The position numbers were made by a program, and so were the translations under genes. This document shows, piece after piece, positions 40,621 through 51,616 of a DNA stretch of 64,000 nt. Position 1 is the stretch's first letter. Every line of letters starts with the position of its first letter. The stretch comes from Eutreptiella sp. 'Long Island Sound 2002' (lineage: Eukaryota; Euglenozoa; Euglenophyceae; Eutreptiales; Eutreptiaceae), in the NCBI GenBank assembly GCA_964036045.1, contig OZ038384.1, positions 44,641,704 to 44,705,703 of the forward strand, read 5' to 3'. The notes beneath the pieces are model-generated. The model was not told where the DNA came from. It made no database searches and saw only the letters and a list, made by a program, of their open reading frames with translations.

Positions 40621-42390
40621 TAGGGTCATTGCTTCCTTGGGCATGGAGGGGGTTTCCGGCCGTACTATGCTGATTCGGGGTCATTTTCCGGGGTTTTCAA
40701 GGGGTATTTATCTTGTTGTTTGCATTTCAACTTTTAGGTCCGTGCTCTCGGCTGATGGTCGGGTTGAGGGTGGTCTTGGGCTCTTTGTGGACTCAGGGGG
40801 CGCCAACGCAAGGGCAAAAGGTCTCAAGGTCACGTCTTCCTTGGGCATGGAGGGGTGTCAAGGCGAACTTAGGGGGTTTCCAGCTGTACTACGCCGATTC
40901 GGGGGCATTTTCCGGGTTTGTTCGGGGGGAATTTTACTTGTCATGTGCATCCTAACTTTTAGGTTTGTGCTCGGGCTGTCGGGGGGGGGGGGGTGAGGGT
41001 CATCTTGGGCTCTTTGTGAACCCCAAGGGGCGCCAACGTAAGGGCAAAAGGTCTCAACGTCAGGGCTTCCATGGGCATGGAGGGGTGTCAAGGCCAACTT
41101 TGGGGGGCTTCGGGCCCTACTACGCCGAGTCGGGGTCATGTTCCGGGGTTTTCGGGGGGTATTTATCTTGTCGTGTGCATCCCAACTTTTAGGTTTGTGC
41201 TCTAGGCTAATGGTTGGATTGAGGGTGGTCTTGGGCTCTTGGTGAACCCCAAGGGGCGCCAACGTAAGGGCAAAAGTCTCAAGCTCACGGGCTTCCGTGG
41301 GCATGGCCGTGGGCATGGAGGGGTGTCAAGGCAAACTTTGGAGGTTTCCTGCCGTACCACGCTGATGCTGGGTCATGTTCCGGGTTTTCTCGGAGGGTAT
41401 TTATCTTGTCCTATGCATTTCAACTTTTAGGTCCATGATCTGCCCTAATGGTCGGGTTGAGGGTGGTCTTGGGCTCTTTGTGAACCAAGGGGGCGCCAAC
41501 GCAAGGGCAAAAGGTCTCAAGGTCGGGGCTTCCGTGGGCATGGAGGGGTGTCAAGGCAAACTTTGGAGGTTTCCTGCCGTACCACGCCCATTCGGGGTCA
41601 TGTTCCGGGGTTTTCGGAGGGTATTTATCTTGTGGTCTGCGTTTCATCTTTTAGGTCCATGATCTGCGCTGATGGTTGGGTTGAGGGTGGTCTTCGGCTC
41701 TTTGTGAACCAAGGGGGCGCCAACGCTAGGGCAAAAGGTCTCAATGTCAGGTCTTCCGTGGGCATGGAGGGGTGTCAAGGCAAACTAAAGTTTATGCAGT
41801 AAACTTGAGTTTAAATTGGGCAAGGGGGTGGGAGGAGGGCACCTCGTGAACACTCGCCTAGTGTTTGTTTGTTTTGTGGTGTGCCGCCGGCACAGCAGCA
41901 CAATGGTCACGCGACACTACGTTCTTTGGGTTCAGCAATGTCCACGACTGTGCACTGTTGTCTCGTCTACTGTGTGGATGACAGTGAGGGGAGGTGGAAG
42001 GAGGTGCGTGGGGTTTGGTTGGGCGAAGCAGCAAGTGCCAAGCCCATGGGGGGAAAACCAATTTAAACTTTGAGGGTTTCCAGCCGTACTACGCCGATTC
42101 GGGGTCACTTTCCCGGGGTTTCGGGGGGTATTTATCTTGTCCTATGCATTTCAACTGTTAGGTTCGTGCTCTGGGCTTATGGTCGGTTGAGGGTGGTCTT
42201 GGGCTCTTTGTGAACCCAAGGGGGCGCCAACACAAAGGCAAAAGGTCTTAGGGTCAGGTCTTCCTTGGGCATGGTGGGGCGTTTAGGGCAAGTCGGGGAT
42301 TCTAGGCTTTACTTCGCTGATTCGGGGTCATGTTCCGGGGTTTTCGGGGGGTATTTATCTTGTCGTCTGCATTTCAACTGTTAGGTCCGT
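40621..42390. repeat. ~225-bp tandem array, about seven copies
   Basis: The marker GGGCATGGAGGGGTGTCAAGG recurs at about 40639, 40843, 41073, 41311, 41536, 41760 and 42268 (last copy varied). Within a unit: TTCGGGGTCATGTTCCGGGG, GGTATTTATCTTGT, CAACTTTTAGGTC, GGGTTGAGGGTGGTCTTGGG, CTCTTTGTGAACC and GGGGCGCCAACGC. Units are about 85-90 percent alike. It is interrupted at 41810-42067 by another element. Confidence 0.85.
41810..42067. mobile_element. 258-bp MITE-like insertion inside the tandem array
   Basis: The ends TTTAAATTGG (41810-41819) and CCAATTTAAA (42058-42067) are inverted repeats, supported by G-rich sequence just inside both. The surrounding array unit is split at GGCAAACT / TTTGAGGG, exactly where neighbouring units read GGCAAACTTTGGAGG. 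AAACTTGAG before it and AAACTTTGAG across its end may be a blurred target duplication. Confidence 0.55.
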
Positions 42391-43225
42391 GCTGCCAAAC
42401 AAAACATCACAATCGGGTGGAGATTTTGGGGTTGTGGCCTTAAAATGGTGAGTTCACTTTAGGATGTAATGGAGTACATAATGGTACCTAGACCCATGGC
42501 GGGCATCACGAAGGAACAAGCATTTCACATGAGCATCTATTGCTCCATGTATACCCCCTGTAGCTATTGTAGCTATTGTGCTATAGGGGAGGAGGCTTGC
42601 AACATGTGGGTCCATTGCTCTAAGATTAGCCTACCACAACCAGCACCACTGGGTGATGGTCACGCATCGCTTCTGTCCGCACCCAATGGCCTTGCAACCA
42701 ATTGGCATGCGTTGGGACGAGCTCTCAACTGCTGTTCCAATTGCCCATAAACGCTATTGCAACCCTCTTGCAACCCCTCTTTCTCACCCCGCGCCCTGCC
42801 CCCTTCAAGCACATCCATGGTCAAGGGCTCGCAGTACATGAACAAAAATTGGTGCTGTGAATAATCGTTTGTTGAGCTTACAGATGTGTCTCTGGTGATT
42901 CAGTTTTTTGGCGGGTCTGGGAGATTCTGAACACGCAGTCAGGTTGCGTAGGGGAGCAGGTGTGCGTGGATTTCGGACCAGTGGAGGGGCCTGCACATCC
43001 GCGGCAAAAAAGGTTTCTTTTGTGTTTCTCTCAAAATTCCAAATTGGCATTGGTTTTCGATTCTGAGCCAAAACATTTTGCGGGGGGGGTCTCCGCTGTT
43101 GACCAGAGTGGAGGCCTGTTCCAGGCCCCATAGTACCTCATTGAGACGCAGTGTCGTTCAGTGCACAGGGCCTCACCCCACAGTCTTCACCTGATGTTCA
43201 CCTGATGATCTTGGCCTTGTGTCAG
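42391..43225. other. End of intron 5, no gene recognised
   Basis: There are no repeats or conserved frames apart from a short GTAGCTATT duplication near 42560. The acceptor TTGGCCTTGTGTCAG ends at 43225. Confidence 0.5.
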
Positions 43226-43310
43226 ACTCTGATCCGCGGTATCGAGGCGTTCAATAGAGTGATCTCTGCAATGGTGAACAGCCTTCTCTATATCTCTCCA
43301 CTGGGCATAG
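43226..43310 (+). CDS. SLC1 transporter exon 6 (amphipathic helix and TM6 start)
   Basis: 85 bp encoding TLIRGIEAFNRVISAMVNSL then LYISPLGI, ending on G before donor GTATGG. It matches the FFNal...mkiV..im.y.PvGI block of SLC1 proteins with no gap relative to exons 5 and 7. Confidence 0.92.
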
Positions 43311-44389
43311 GTATGGCTGTCGCCCGTTGCTGCCCCATGTTGTGCAGTTAGCAAGCACCCCTGCACGCACCTTGTGTTTCGCACAAACCTCCCAAAAAAT
43401 TAGTGGACAAAAGTGATTTGGATGCCAAAATACATTTCTGCACATAATTCAAAGACCAGTTTTTGCTCACAGGTAGCCCGTGCAGTCTTGGTTTCCGACC
43501 CACTGTTTCTCCATTTTGGGGTCCATTGCTGCGTCGTCCGCGGAGCATACACCTGTGGAACAACATGCACCATCGTCTGGGTCCTGAAAGCTGGAGGCAA
43601 CAACAAACCACGCCCAAAGCTTCGTAAATGCACGCGCCTTCAATGGTTGCGCATGGGACCGGTGGCTTGGCGGGTAAGCGGCTGCACTCTGTGGACGCAG
43701 ATCCAATTCCTGCCCAAAACCAATTTTTTCTGGACAGCGGTTCAGCGGCTGTTTGCATGCACCCAGACTGTGAAAATCTTGTAGGAGTTGGCCCTTCTGT
43801 CGACGAGGTTGCTGCTCCTATTGCTGTCGTGCATGCTGCAGCTGCCAAAGCTAATGCTGCTGCTGCTGCTGCTCCTGCTGTCGTTGTGCGTGCAGTTGCT
43901 GCTGTGGGCGACTGCATATTGACGGCTGTGGGCAGCAGCTGTGCTTCTACTTCCGTTCTGTTTCTACCATCAATCCCTGCATTGTTTTCCCCGCACCTTT
44001 CCATGCTCTGTGCTTTAGGTCTGTGTATCAACCGGTTTCATTGCAAACACGTCAGAAAATGTGGCTTCATTTTGTCAGTGTGCAATTTCAGAAACACCGC
44101 CAGTTCTGCTGTTACCAGAACGTTGCTGCACTTCACACGGCCGTCGCAAATGGTGCGCTTTGCAGAGCGGCTGAAATCCCCTACACATCTGTGGGAAGCT
44201 TCCTCCAAACTTCACGGCGATGGAAACGGCTGCATGCAAAGCCTGTGCCGGCGGGGGAGTCAATGCCACGTGGGTGGTGATGCTGCAAATGGGGAGCAGT
44301 GGGACCCACACTCCACTTAGAGCCACAAAATGCACGTTTCCCACCCTCCCTCACCCTCGAGAGCCAGAAATGCCCACAATCCATTTTTG
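43311..44389. other. Intron 6, first part
   Basis: It holds a GCT microsatellite at 43855-43880 and a tRNA-like module (separate entry). An Ala/Val-rich open frame at 43628-44320 is driven by the GCT repeat and is not called. Confidence 0.4.
43655..43720 (+). repeat. tRNA-like module (weak)
   Basis: GGTGGCTTGGCGGGTAAGCGG (43661-43681) resembles an A-box region. GATCCAATTCC (43700-43710) resembles a B box with two changes. It is degenerate. Confidence 0.35.
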
Positions 44390-44690
44390 TTAAGGACCGC
44401 ACTTAAGGACCGCACCCAGGGGCCTTTTTTCAGTGGCCTGAAGTGGGCCATGTTTGTCCCCCCTTTTGGGGACCCCCAAGAACACAGAGATTGCGTAGCA
44501 TTTCTGCCCCTTTTTGGCCCCCTGAGAAGGCAGGGGTGATGTAGCCAATTCTGATTTTGTCCCCCTTCGATTGGGAACCCCCGAGAACGCAAGGGTTGCA
44601 TAGCATTTCCGCCCACTTTTGGGCCCCCGAGAAGGCAGGGGTGATGTAGCCAATTCTGATTTTGTCCCTCTTCCATTGGTTGAGGTTGAG
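44389..44690 (+). mobile_element. GGTCCTTAAGG-family element, 5' fragment
   Basis: TGTTAAGGACCGCACTTAAGG, then a G/T-rich block and two diverged tandem units (GTAGCATTTC.GCCC, GGGGTGATGTAGCCAATTCTG). No SAP coding region follows. Confidence 0.5.
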
Positions 44691-45025
44691 GTTGAGGTGT
44701 CCCGGGGCCTGTACCGGGTCGGCTTCCGTTGGAAGGCTATCGTACCCTCCTTGTGCTCGGGGAGCCCACCCCTCATCGGGCTACGCGCCGTGATGCACGC
44801 CGTTGCTCCGCGGTGCGTCCCTGGTAGGCGGATGCCTTCTTGGGTGTATGCTCGCGCGCGACGTGCGGTCTTGCGCGCCCCCGCGCATGCTCGCTCGGCG
44901 ATGCGCCGCCCGGCGCCTCCGTCACCCTGTGGGAGCCCACCCCTAGATCGGGCGCTGCCTGTGGCGCTTCCTGCGCCACCTCGCTCACCTTCCGGTAATA
45001 CCCCCTGCACTCCCTGCACTACGTC

Positions 45026-45595
45026 ATCGCAGCTGCAACACCGTCACTGCCGTTTTTTTGTTGGTGCTGCAGTGCTCTCAACAGTAGGGAAGGTCCGCAG
45101 ATCTGAATGCGTGTTCAACCAGAATGCCACTTCGACCGCTGTGGTCAATCGTTCAGGGGTGCAGGTGCAGGCACAGTGCAGCAGCCAGTATGCCACCTCA
45201 TCGGCTGTAGTCAATTGTTCAGGGGTGCATGTGCAGGCACAGTGCAGCAGCCGGTATGCCACCTCGTTGGTTGTAGTCAACGGTTCAGGGGTGCTGGTGC
45301 AGGCACAGTGCAGCGGCTGGTATGCCACCTCGTCAACTATAGTCAATTGTTCAGGGGTGCAAGTGCAGGCACAGTGCAGCAGCCGGTATGCCACCTCGTC
45401 GGCTGTAGTCACTTGTTCAGGGGTGCAGGTGCAGGCACAGTGCAGCAGGACCCCATTTCCCAGTGACATGTGCCAAGACCCTGCACAACGCCATCGCAGC
45501 TGCGACATTGTCACTCCCGTTTGATTGCTTGAGCTGCAGTGCTGTCAATTGTAGGGAAGGTCCGCAGTCCGGAATGTGTGATCAACCAGAAGCAC
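45026..45595. repeat. 66-bp tandem repeat (five units) between two ~100-bp direct repeats
   Basis: Units from about 45120 to 45450 carry GTTCAGGGGTGC, GTGCAGGCACAGTGCAGC and TATGCCACCTCGTC, period 66 bp, and so code a 22-residue repeat in one frame. Flanking blocks at about 45026-45120 and 45490-45590 both read CATCGCAGCTGC, CACTCCCGTTT-like, CTGCAGTGCT.TCAA, and AGGGAAGGTCCGCAG. The open frame 44619-45524 across it is a consequence of the repeat. Confidence 0.75.
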
Positions 45596-45747
45596 CCAGC
45601 CCGCACCGCTGAGCAAGACACGCCAATGGGGCGCCAACTGAGCACATGTGCACACCACCATCACTCCCGAGTCGAGGCCGTGTGCGTCAGCTGCCCAACA
45701 GTGCCCAACCCTGAAGTACCCTGTCACATAATCACCTGGGGGGGGGG

Positions 45748-47200
45748 GTGACCTCAGCGCTGTCTCAGGCAAGTGCCCCAAAACGTCCCAGTTGGTGGAG
45801 GACGAAGGGCGGCCAGCGTTCTGGCTTCAGTGGAATTAAGAGGTCCATGTTAAGGTTTTTGCTGCAATTATCCCCGGAGGCCCCACAACAAACCCCAGAG
45901 AAATGGCATACATGGGCCAGACTCTCCCTACCCCCGAACGATCTGGTTTTTATCTAGACAGCACTCTGGAGAAAACTTACGGTGGGATGCGTTTGACCAG
46001 CTTGCAGCCAATAGAAACCGCATGCCCACTGGACAGAGCACAAGAAACAATGGAGCATACGCTCACTGAGTGCAGGTTCCTCCCAACAACGTTCCACCTG
46101 GCGGTGCAGTGTATAGGACCCATCCCCCATGAAGGGGGAACTGTAGTTGACCCCAGGGAGGTTCTGGTCAACACCCCAGTGTTGTTAGTGTCCACGCCCC
46201 TGGGACTCGTGTATTGGTCAGCGATCAGAGCGTCACGGTATGTGAGGTGTACGCACAAGTTCCTGGCGCTTGCTGCCCCCCGTCCTGGTCCCACTTCCTG
46301 CACACGTGGATTAAGATTCTGTCTGAATGGGAAGAACACCCCAGCCCCTCCCTCCCAAAGAGTGAAATTACCCTGTTGCTGCATGCATTCAAATCCATGG
46401 ATGCTTCCACAGTATTGGAGCACCCCAGAGTGCGCGTGGCTTCAGACAGGCCGCTGCCCTTGCTGCACCAACGTGCCCGCAAAAAAAGGATAACGTTTGC
46501 ACAGGCAGCAGAGTTGGTAGAGCAATACGAGTCTATTATACGCAGTCATGTGGCGGATGCATGGTCCAGTGTGTACCCAGATGGATCATCAGAGAAGCAC
46601 ACAGAGGTGGGGAGGGTAGGGGGTTATGGGGTTTACTTTGGAGATCACAGAGATGCGGCAAACTTCCTGCCCGTGGACGAACCACAAACCAATATCAGAG
46701 GGGAGCTCCGGGCAGTGCTCCGAGCACTGCAGGGGCATGTCCCAGGGACCCGGTCCCTCATTTGCCCAGACTGTCAGTTAGTGGTAGATGGGATGCTCGG
46801 GTTGGCACAAAGGTGGCGTTGGCATAAGTGGAGGAACACCACGGGTGAAGTGGCGCATGCAGACCTGTGGGCCTAGATTCTGGAGCTCAGCATATCCCCT
46901 CCCATATAGGCATCCGGGGACCAGCTGGCGGACCTGGGAAGGCGAAAATCACCACTACTCTTCGGGAGAATATCAGTGTCACCCGGGCCGGAGGAGGAGG
47001 AGGAGGAGGAGCGGGAGCTGTTGGAGGGAGAGGCATCAGTGTGGGGATATGAGGAACAACCCCCCCTACCGGAGGAAGACTGCCCCCCACGCCCTACCGG
47101 ACGCCGGGAACACCACAGGCTACACCAAACCGACAAGTGGGAATGCCCAGTCCAGGAATCAGTGAATCGCCACTGTGGGATGTGGAGGCATGCACGCCAG
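45748..47200 (+). pseudogene. LINE 3' fragment with zinc-knuckle and RNase HI remnants
   Basis: Frames in order: RPSWWRTKGGQRSGFSG; ARLSLPPNDLVFI; CPLDRAQETMEHTLTECRFL (zf-RVT-like); TPLGLVYWSAIRASR; then from 46214 WIKILSEWEEHPSPSLP and an RNase HI with YPDGSSE, RGELRAVLRAL and ICPDCQLVVDG (Ser to Cys changes around the Asp). HIPSHIGIRG and GDQLADLGRRKSPLL are in different frames because of an internal deletion. The closest relative in the window is the minus-strand copy at 26629-27927. A Glu-rich tail follows, as in that copy. Confidence 0.75.
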
Positions 47201-48486
47201 CCATGACACGCAAGTGCCGCAGGATTGGCACGCCCGAACCCCAAAGCCAAATCAGGTGCACCCCGCCACCGCCGCGGATGCCGCTGCATTCACAGCCAAC
47301 GCCAATGTCAGGAGTGCACCACGGGTAGTAGGACCCAACAGGCACCAGAGCCACCGTCCCCACTCACGCCCAGTGCTAGGACCAATCTGTTGCAGTCACT
47401 GAACTTGGTCGAGATGGAAGAGGGGGGGTGGGGCAGAAGGGATGATGTCGGACGGCTGGATGGCAGGGGACTGAGACGGTGAGTCCATTGCCGACACCGA
47501 CTCCACAATGTCGTGCAGCACAGCGTGCTCACTGTGCTTTACCCCCTGAAAACACAACCCCACCCTGAATGTTGAATGTTGTATGTAGTGACCTCCCAAC
47601 CAATGCCTGTACCCACTGGGTTCTTAAACCTAAGGTCCAACATCCGTCCAACGTGGTGCGGGCCGAACGGGGCCAGCAACCAGCACGCACAACGTGGGAC
47701 TGACCACTGACCGGTATGCACGCCTAACCCAATAGAGTCCACGAGTCCAAGGGCCCAGATCTGACCGTAAAAGGCGAGATGACCAGGGATAGGGCAGGGA
47801 GCGAGCACTCAAGACATTGGCTGTGCGGACGATCGGTGGACATTGGCTCATACAGTGGACAGTAGGCGGTGAAGGCCGTGGGGAGCAGGCGCGGCTGGAG
47901 GCTAATGCGGACATTGCAACCTGACCTATTGCAGCCCTCCCACACACACACAAAGTGCACGCAACCTACGCCTAAAATCTTTTGTCACTTATATCCACCT
48001 GCAACCTATGCCAAAAAAAAGTGCACGCAACTTACGCCAAAAAAAAGAATGCAACTTACGCTTTTTTCCGCACTCGACCAATGCCCAGAGTGAGTTGGAG
48101 GAAGTTGTGTGGTTCAGTAGCACGTCGTAGACCTGGTGCTCGCCAACATCTTTTGTGTGGCGTGTTGGCATTGGAGAGTGAAATCCAAAATTGGCTGTTG
48201 GCGGTGGAGAGTGAAATCCAAAATTGCAGCGTTCTGCCCTCTGGCGTCCACCCCTGCCAGCGCCAACAAGCTTCACATTCAGCAATTCCAGGCTGTGAAG
48301 TTTGTGGGGTGTTCTCAACCACAAATGATGTGGGAATGGTAACGCAGGACCAGAGATATGGGGCCAGGGGGATGGGGACGGCGAGCCTGAGGGGCCCATT
48401 TGCAGGAGACATCTGGACAGGGTGTTCATAAAAGGAGAAACGTTCCACGGCCCCAGAAGTAGCCTCTGCTGTGTTCTTCCCTTCAG
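47201..48486. other. LINE 3' UTR and end of intron 6
   Basis: 47590-47700 matches the 3' UTR of the minus-strand LINE (26163-25715). 47955-48065 has three GCAAC(C/T)TACGCC..AAAA repeats. A GGAGAGTGAAATCCAAAATTG block is duplicated at about 48172-48225. The acceptor GTGTTCTTCCCTTCAG ends at 48486. Confidence 0.5.
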
Positions 48487-48657
48487 CCTCTCTGATTGCC
48501 GAACAAGTGGCGAGCTCCTGTGATTTGCACAAGGTCTGGCAGACGCTGGGCAAGTTCGTGCTCACGGTCCTGGTGGGCCTCGTGTTGCAGGCGCTTGTGG
48601 TGCTCCCCGCCGTCTACTCACTGGTGGTGCGCCGCAATCCATGGCGCGTTTTGTCAG
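48487..48657 (+). CDS. SLC1 transporter exon 7 (TM6 region)
   Basis: 171 bp. It starts with CC, completing an Ala codon from 43310, and encodes SLIAEQVASSCDLHKVWQTL, GKFVLTVLVGLVLQALVVLP and VYSLVVRRNPWRVLS, ending on G before a strong donor CAG/GTATGG. The RNP preceding the end is the conserved rkNPfrfl motif. The next exon, which should start the serine-rich HP1 loop, is not in the window. Confidence 0.94.
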
Positions 48658-50561
48658 GTATGGTAGTTTCTGCAGTGTCTATTGGCACGGTTTTTCATAT
48701 GAGAAGTCTGGGACCGCCGACTTCGGTGAACCGCTGACCACTAACCGCTAACGGTTGACTGCCAACTGCTGGCGGTTAGACCCGACCACGGATGGTGAAT
48801 CCTCAACCGCCGATGGTGAGCCGTCAATTGCCGGAAGTTGAGGGTCAACCGGTGACCAGTTGACGTTTGTTGGCAGTTGTCTCAGGATTCTTGCACTGTA
48901 TCCCTGCTGCATGCCCCTGTCCCCAATACCCCATGTCCCCATGCCCTACGCCCTCTAGTGCATGCCCCACAGCTGCGCTTTTCTCCCACCCGTCCACCAC
49001 GTTCCGTGCCCTCTCTCCCGTGCCCTGTGCAAGCCCCAGGCTTCGGGAGTTCATTTTCTGTGCAGCCCATGCACGGACAGCCTTGGGTTGTGCTGTGTTC
49101 TGGGTCGTGCTGTGTTCTGTTGTGTTCTGTCATGGTGTTGTGTGGTTGTGTGCGTTGTGCTGTATCGGCGCATGGCTCTTTGGTGTCTCACGCCGCCTCA
49201 CCGCACGGTTCCACGGTAGGACTCTGGCTAGATACCATGTTCAGCCGATGCTCCCGCTGCGGAGCTCGCGTCTAGCCTGAGTGGAGCCAGAAGATGGCAG
49301 GATAGCTGCGGCCCCAGGGAACGCTCAGGACCTCCAGGAAGGGCTGCCACTCAGAATTTGTGCGGTTGGTACGAAGTTGGCGCGCCGCACCAGTCAGCCT
49401 TGAAATGATCCAGGAAAAATACACAGTGAAGCCATGTGAAGCTTACGTAGGCACCCAGGCTCATTTGGCTGAGTCGTGTCTTCTCTGCCTCCTCCGCCCC
49501 TCCCCCCCCCCCGGCGTCAGCTTTTGTTGTGCGACGTCGTGTTGCTTTGTGTCACATCATGTTGTCTCGTATCGTGTCGTCTTGTGTTGTGTTGTGTTGT
49601 GTCGTGTGGTGTCATGTCTGTTGTGTCGTGTCGTGTCGTGTTGTCTTAATGTGGCTTAAAGGATCAGCACAAATGCCAAAATGGTTCACTGTGGCACAAG
49701 AATCTTGCATTCTTGGTGTGATGCATGTCAGGACACATGGCTACATGACCCCTGCGGTATCGGGGCCACTACATGCGCACATCACACGCATGATACTGGG
49801 TAAGGGTGCCACGCAGGTACACGCAAAGTGCCGCAGTTTCCCGCCGGTTGCACCTGCCCCGCCCACCCCTCTATCCCGCGATTGAACCTGCCACACGTGC
49901 ACAGTGCATGTGGTTGTATAATCTGCAAAGTCAGCGCAGCTACCGTGGAGGGAAAAACTGTTGTGTTTTGTCATGTTGTAATGTGCTGTGTTTGTTGTGT
50001 TGTGTTGTCTGTTGGGTGATGTGATGTGGTGTGGTGTGGTCTCACTCTATGTCATGTCGCGTCCTGTCACGTCGTATCGTATCGTGCTGTGGATGATGTG
50101 TCCTGTTGTGTCATGTCGTGTCAAGCTGTGCGGTTTTGTGTTGTGTTGCGCTGTGCTACGTTGTGTCACATCATGTCGTGTCTTGTTGTGGTGTGTCATG
50201 CTTTGTTGTGCCGTCTCGTATCATTTTGTGTTGTGTTGTGTTGTGTTGTGTTGTGTTGTGTTGTGTTGTGTTGTGTTGTGTTGTGTTGTGTTGTGTTGCA
50301 TTGGGCGAGGGGAAAATTGGCTTGCGCGGGGGGGGGGGTCGTGGGAGCCCCCCGAAGGAGGGGTGGGGGGGCTGGCAATGGGGCTCCTGTGACAGAACCC
50401 TTGGTAAAGTACCAATGGCCTGGAAGAGAGGTTGTTAGATCAAGCACACGCGTGGGCGTCGTATACCCACCCTTTTTGGGGTCATTCACGTAGCATACCC
50501 CAAGGCATGGTGTAATAATTTGTACTCAGAAGGCTCCAAGCCATGGGGATGCACATTCCTA
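48658..50561. other. Intron 7, first part: TGTTG-rich low-complexity DNA
   Basis: From about 49080-49160 and 49555-50300 the sequence is a degenerate GTTGT/GTCGT pentamer satellite, with a pure (TGTTG)n run at 50228-50297. Elsewhere there is a CCGCTAACGGTTGACTGCCAACTG inverted-type repeat near 48740-48870. No exon matching the next SLC1 block is seen. Confidence 0.6.
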
Positions 50562-50745
50562 CCGCATCAACCCATGGTCAAATGGCAGCGCAGCCAGCTG
50601 CAGTTTTTGCTGTTGGCGGTTCGAATCCTTGCCAGTCGAATGCCATCGGCGGCGCCGCCGGCATGTGCACCTGACCGGGGTTCGAACCGCCGACCAAAAA
50701 GTCTGCCGCCAGCTGCACTACGATTTGGCCACTGCCAGTCACGGT
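50562..50745. repeat. Inward-facing pair of tRNA-like modules, pair C (compact)
   Basis: Left, + strand: TGGTCAAATGGCAGCGCAG (50574-50592) and B box GGTTCGAATCC (50618-50628). Right, minus strand: TGGCCAAATCGTAGTGCAG (50731-50713) and B box GGTTCGAACCC (50688-50678). The two modules are clearly homologous to each other, with only about 50 bp between their B boxes, so the whole is an imperfect inverted repeat of a tRNA-like sequence. Confidence 0.65.
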
Positions 50746-51408
50746 GAATAGGGCCTCCCCACTGCTGGGATCCAATGCCGAAGGCGCTCTTACCAGAAGG
50801 CAATGGCCGGGATGTCTGCCCACGGGTATAGGTAAACGGGAGGGCTGTGTGTCTAAGTGCGCGCCGGGTGCCAGTGTGTTGTTGTACAGTCGGGACCACT
50901 GCACAGTTTGCACTAGGCCGGTGCTGCTCTGCCGACGCCTGTGCACGGTCACTCAAGGTCTATTGGGCTCACTACACTTTGTGTGTTGTACTGCACTGCT
51001 TGGTGCCGTGCGTTGCAATGCACTGTGTGCATTGTACTAGGCGAACCAGCAACACACTGCCCACGGGGGGGGGGGGTGACTCCACATGTCCTAGGACGCC
51101 AACTACCCCTGCCCAACCTTGACTCGAACACCCACCCCCAACCCTCAGCCTACTCCTATCCCTACACCTAACCCCAATCAAGACTGAATATTGGGACCGA
51201 GCTGGTGGGGGAGGGAACATCGGCTATGAATGGTGAGGGACACCAATGAGTCACACATCGAAGCCCGTTGACAGAGTGAAATCAGCTTGCAAGTGATCCC
51301 CTTCACCACAAGGCCCACTTTCAAGGCTTTTTTTGACTTTTGAGGGGCCAAAATGCCCCAAAATGGGCTCAAAATGGGCTCATGTCACCCGTTTGTGCAC
51401 CCCAAATG
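50746..51408. other. No gene recognised
   Basis: There are C tracts at 51064-51076, a CCTAnCCC-rich stretch near 51130-51175, and AAAATGGGCTC repeats just before element 2. Confidence 0.4.
51404..51408. repeat. Target-site duplication AAATG, left
   Basis: AAATG immediately precedes element 2 and is repeated at 54051-54055. Confidence 0.8.
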
Positions 51409-51616
51409 CTTAGGCCACGCTAACTACCCGCCCCTTACGACCCAGACATGTGCGCTTTGTTGCCTTTTCTGTGTCTTGTTTTTGTGCCTATGTTTTCCAT
51501 GTGTCGCTTGTACTGTAATAGGTGGTGATGAATAGCTGTACATTTATTGCGTGTACTATGCATACACACTTTGACACTCAAATTCACTGTCTCTATTTGC
51601 CAATTTAGCAATGCCT

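Larger units (their letters stand above)
4459..48657 (+). other. SLC1-family amino-acid:cation symporter gene (whole locus, 3' partial)
   Basis: Seven + strand exons spread over 44 kb join into one reading frame of about 320 residues. Family members are trimeric plasma-membrane transporters that take up acidic or neutral amino acids using Na+ or H+ gradients. The joined product follows the SLC1 order: polar N-tail; TM1 (TLLGVVLGILFGALLR); the PGNLFLRSLKMLVLPLV signature of TM2; TM3 (LLYYLGTTAVAV); an IHPG loop; DAMVGVFEQLIPSNVVEAA; MNILG/VLFFCVFFGV; FNRVISAMVNSLLYISPLGI; and TM6 followed by VVRRNPWRVL. Every exon boundary has GT-AG ends and matching phase (2,1,1,1,0,1 and 1 at the open end). 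The C-terminal transport core (HP1 serine-rich motif, NMDGT, HP2, TM8) is absent and should lie beyond 64000. The gene looks intact as far as it goes. Which amino acid it carries cannot be told without the C-terminal half. Confidence 0.9.

Noticed and set aside
43628-44320. 230-codon Ala/Val-rich open frame
   Set aside because: It is produced by a GCT microsatellite and flanking unique DNA. No conserved motif.
44619-45524. 301-codon open frame
   Set aside because: It runs through an element fragment and a 66-bp tandem repeat. There is no domain or start context.
24141-50745. tRNA-like modules as functional tRNA genes
   Set aside because: B boxes are perfect, but acceptor and anticodon stems do not pair, and no plausible anticodon loop with flanking T and purine was found.
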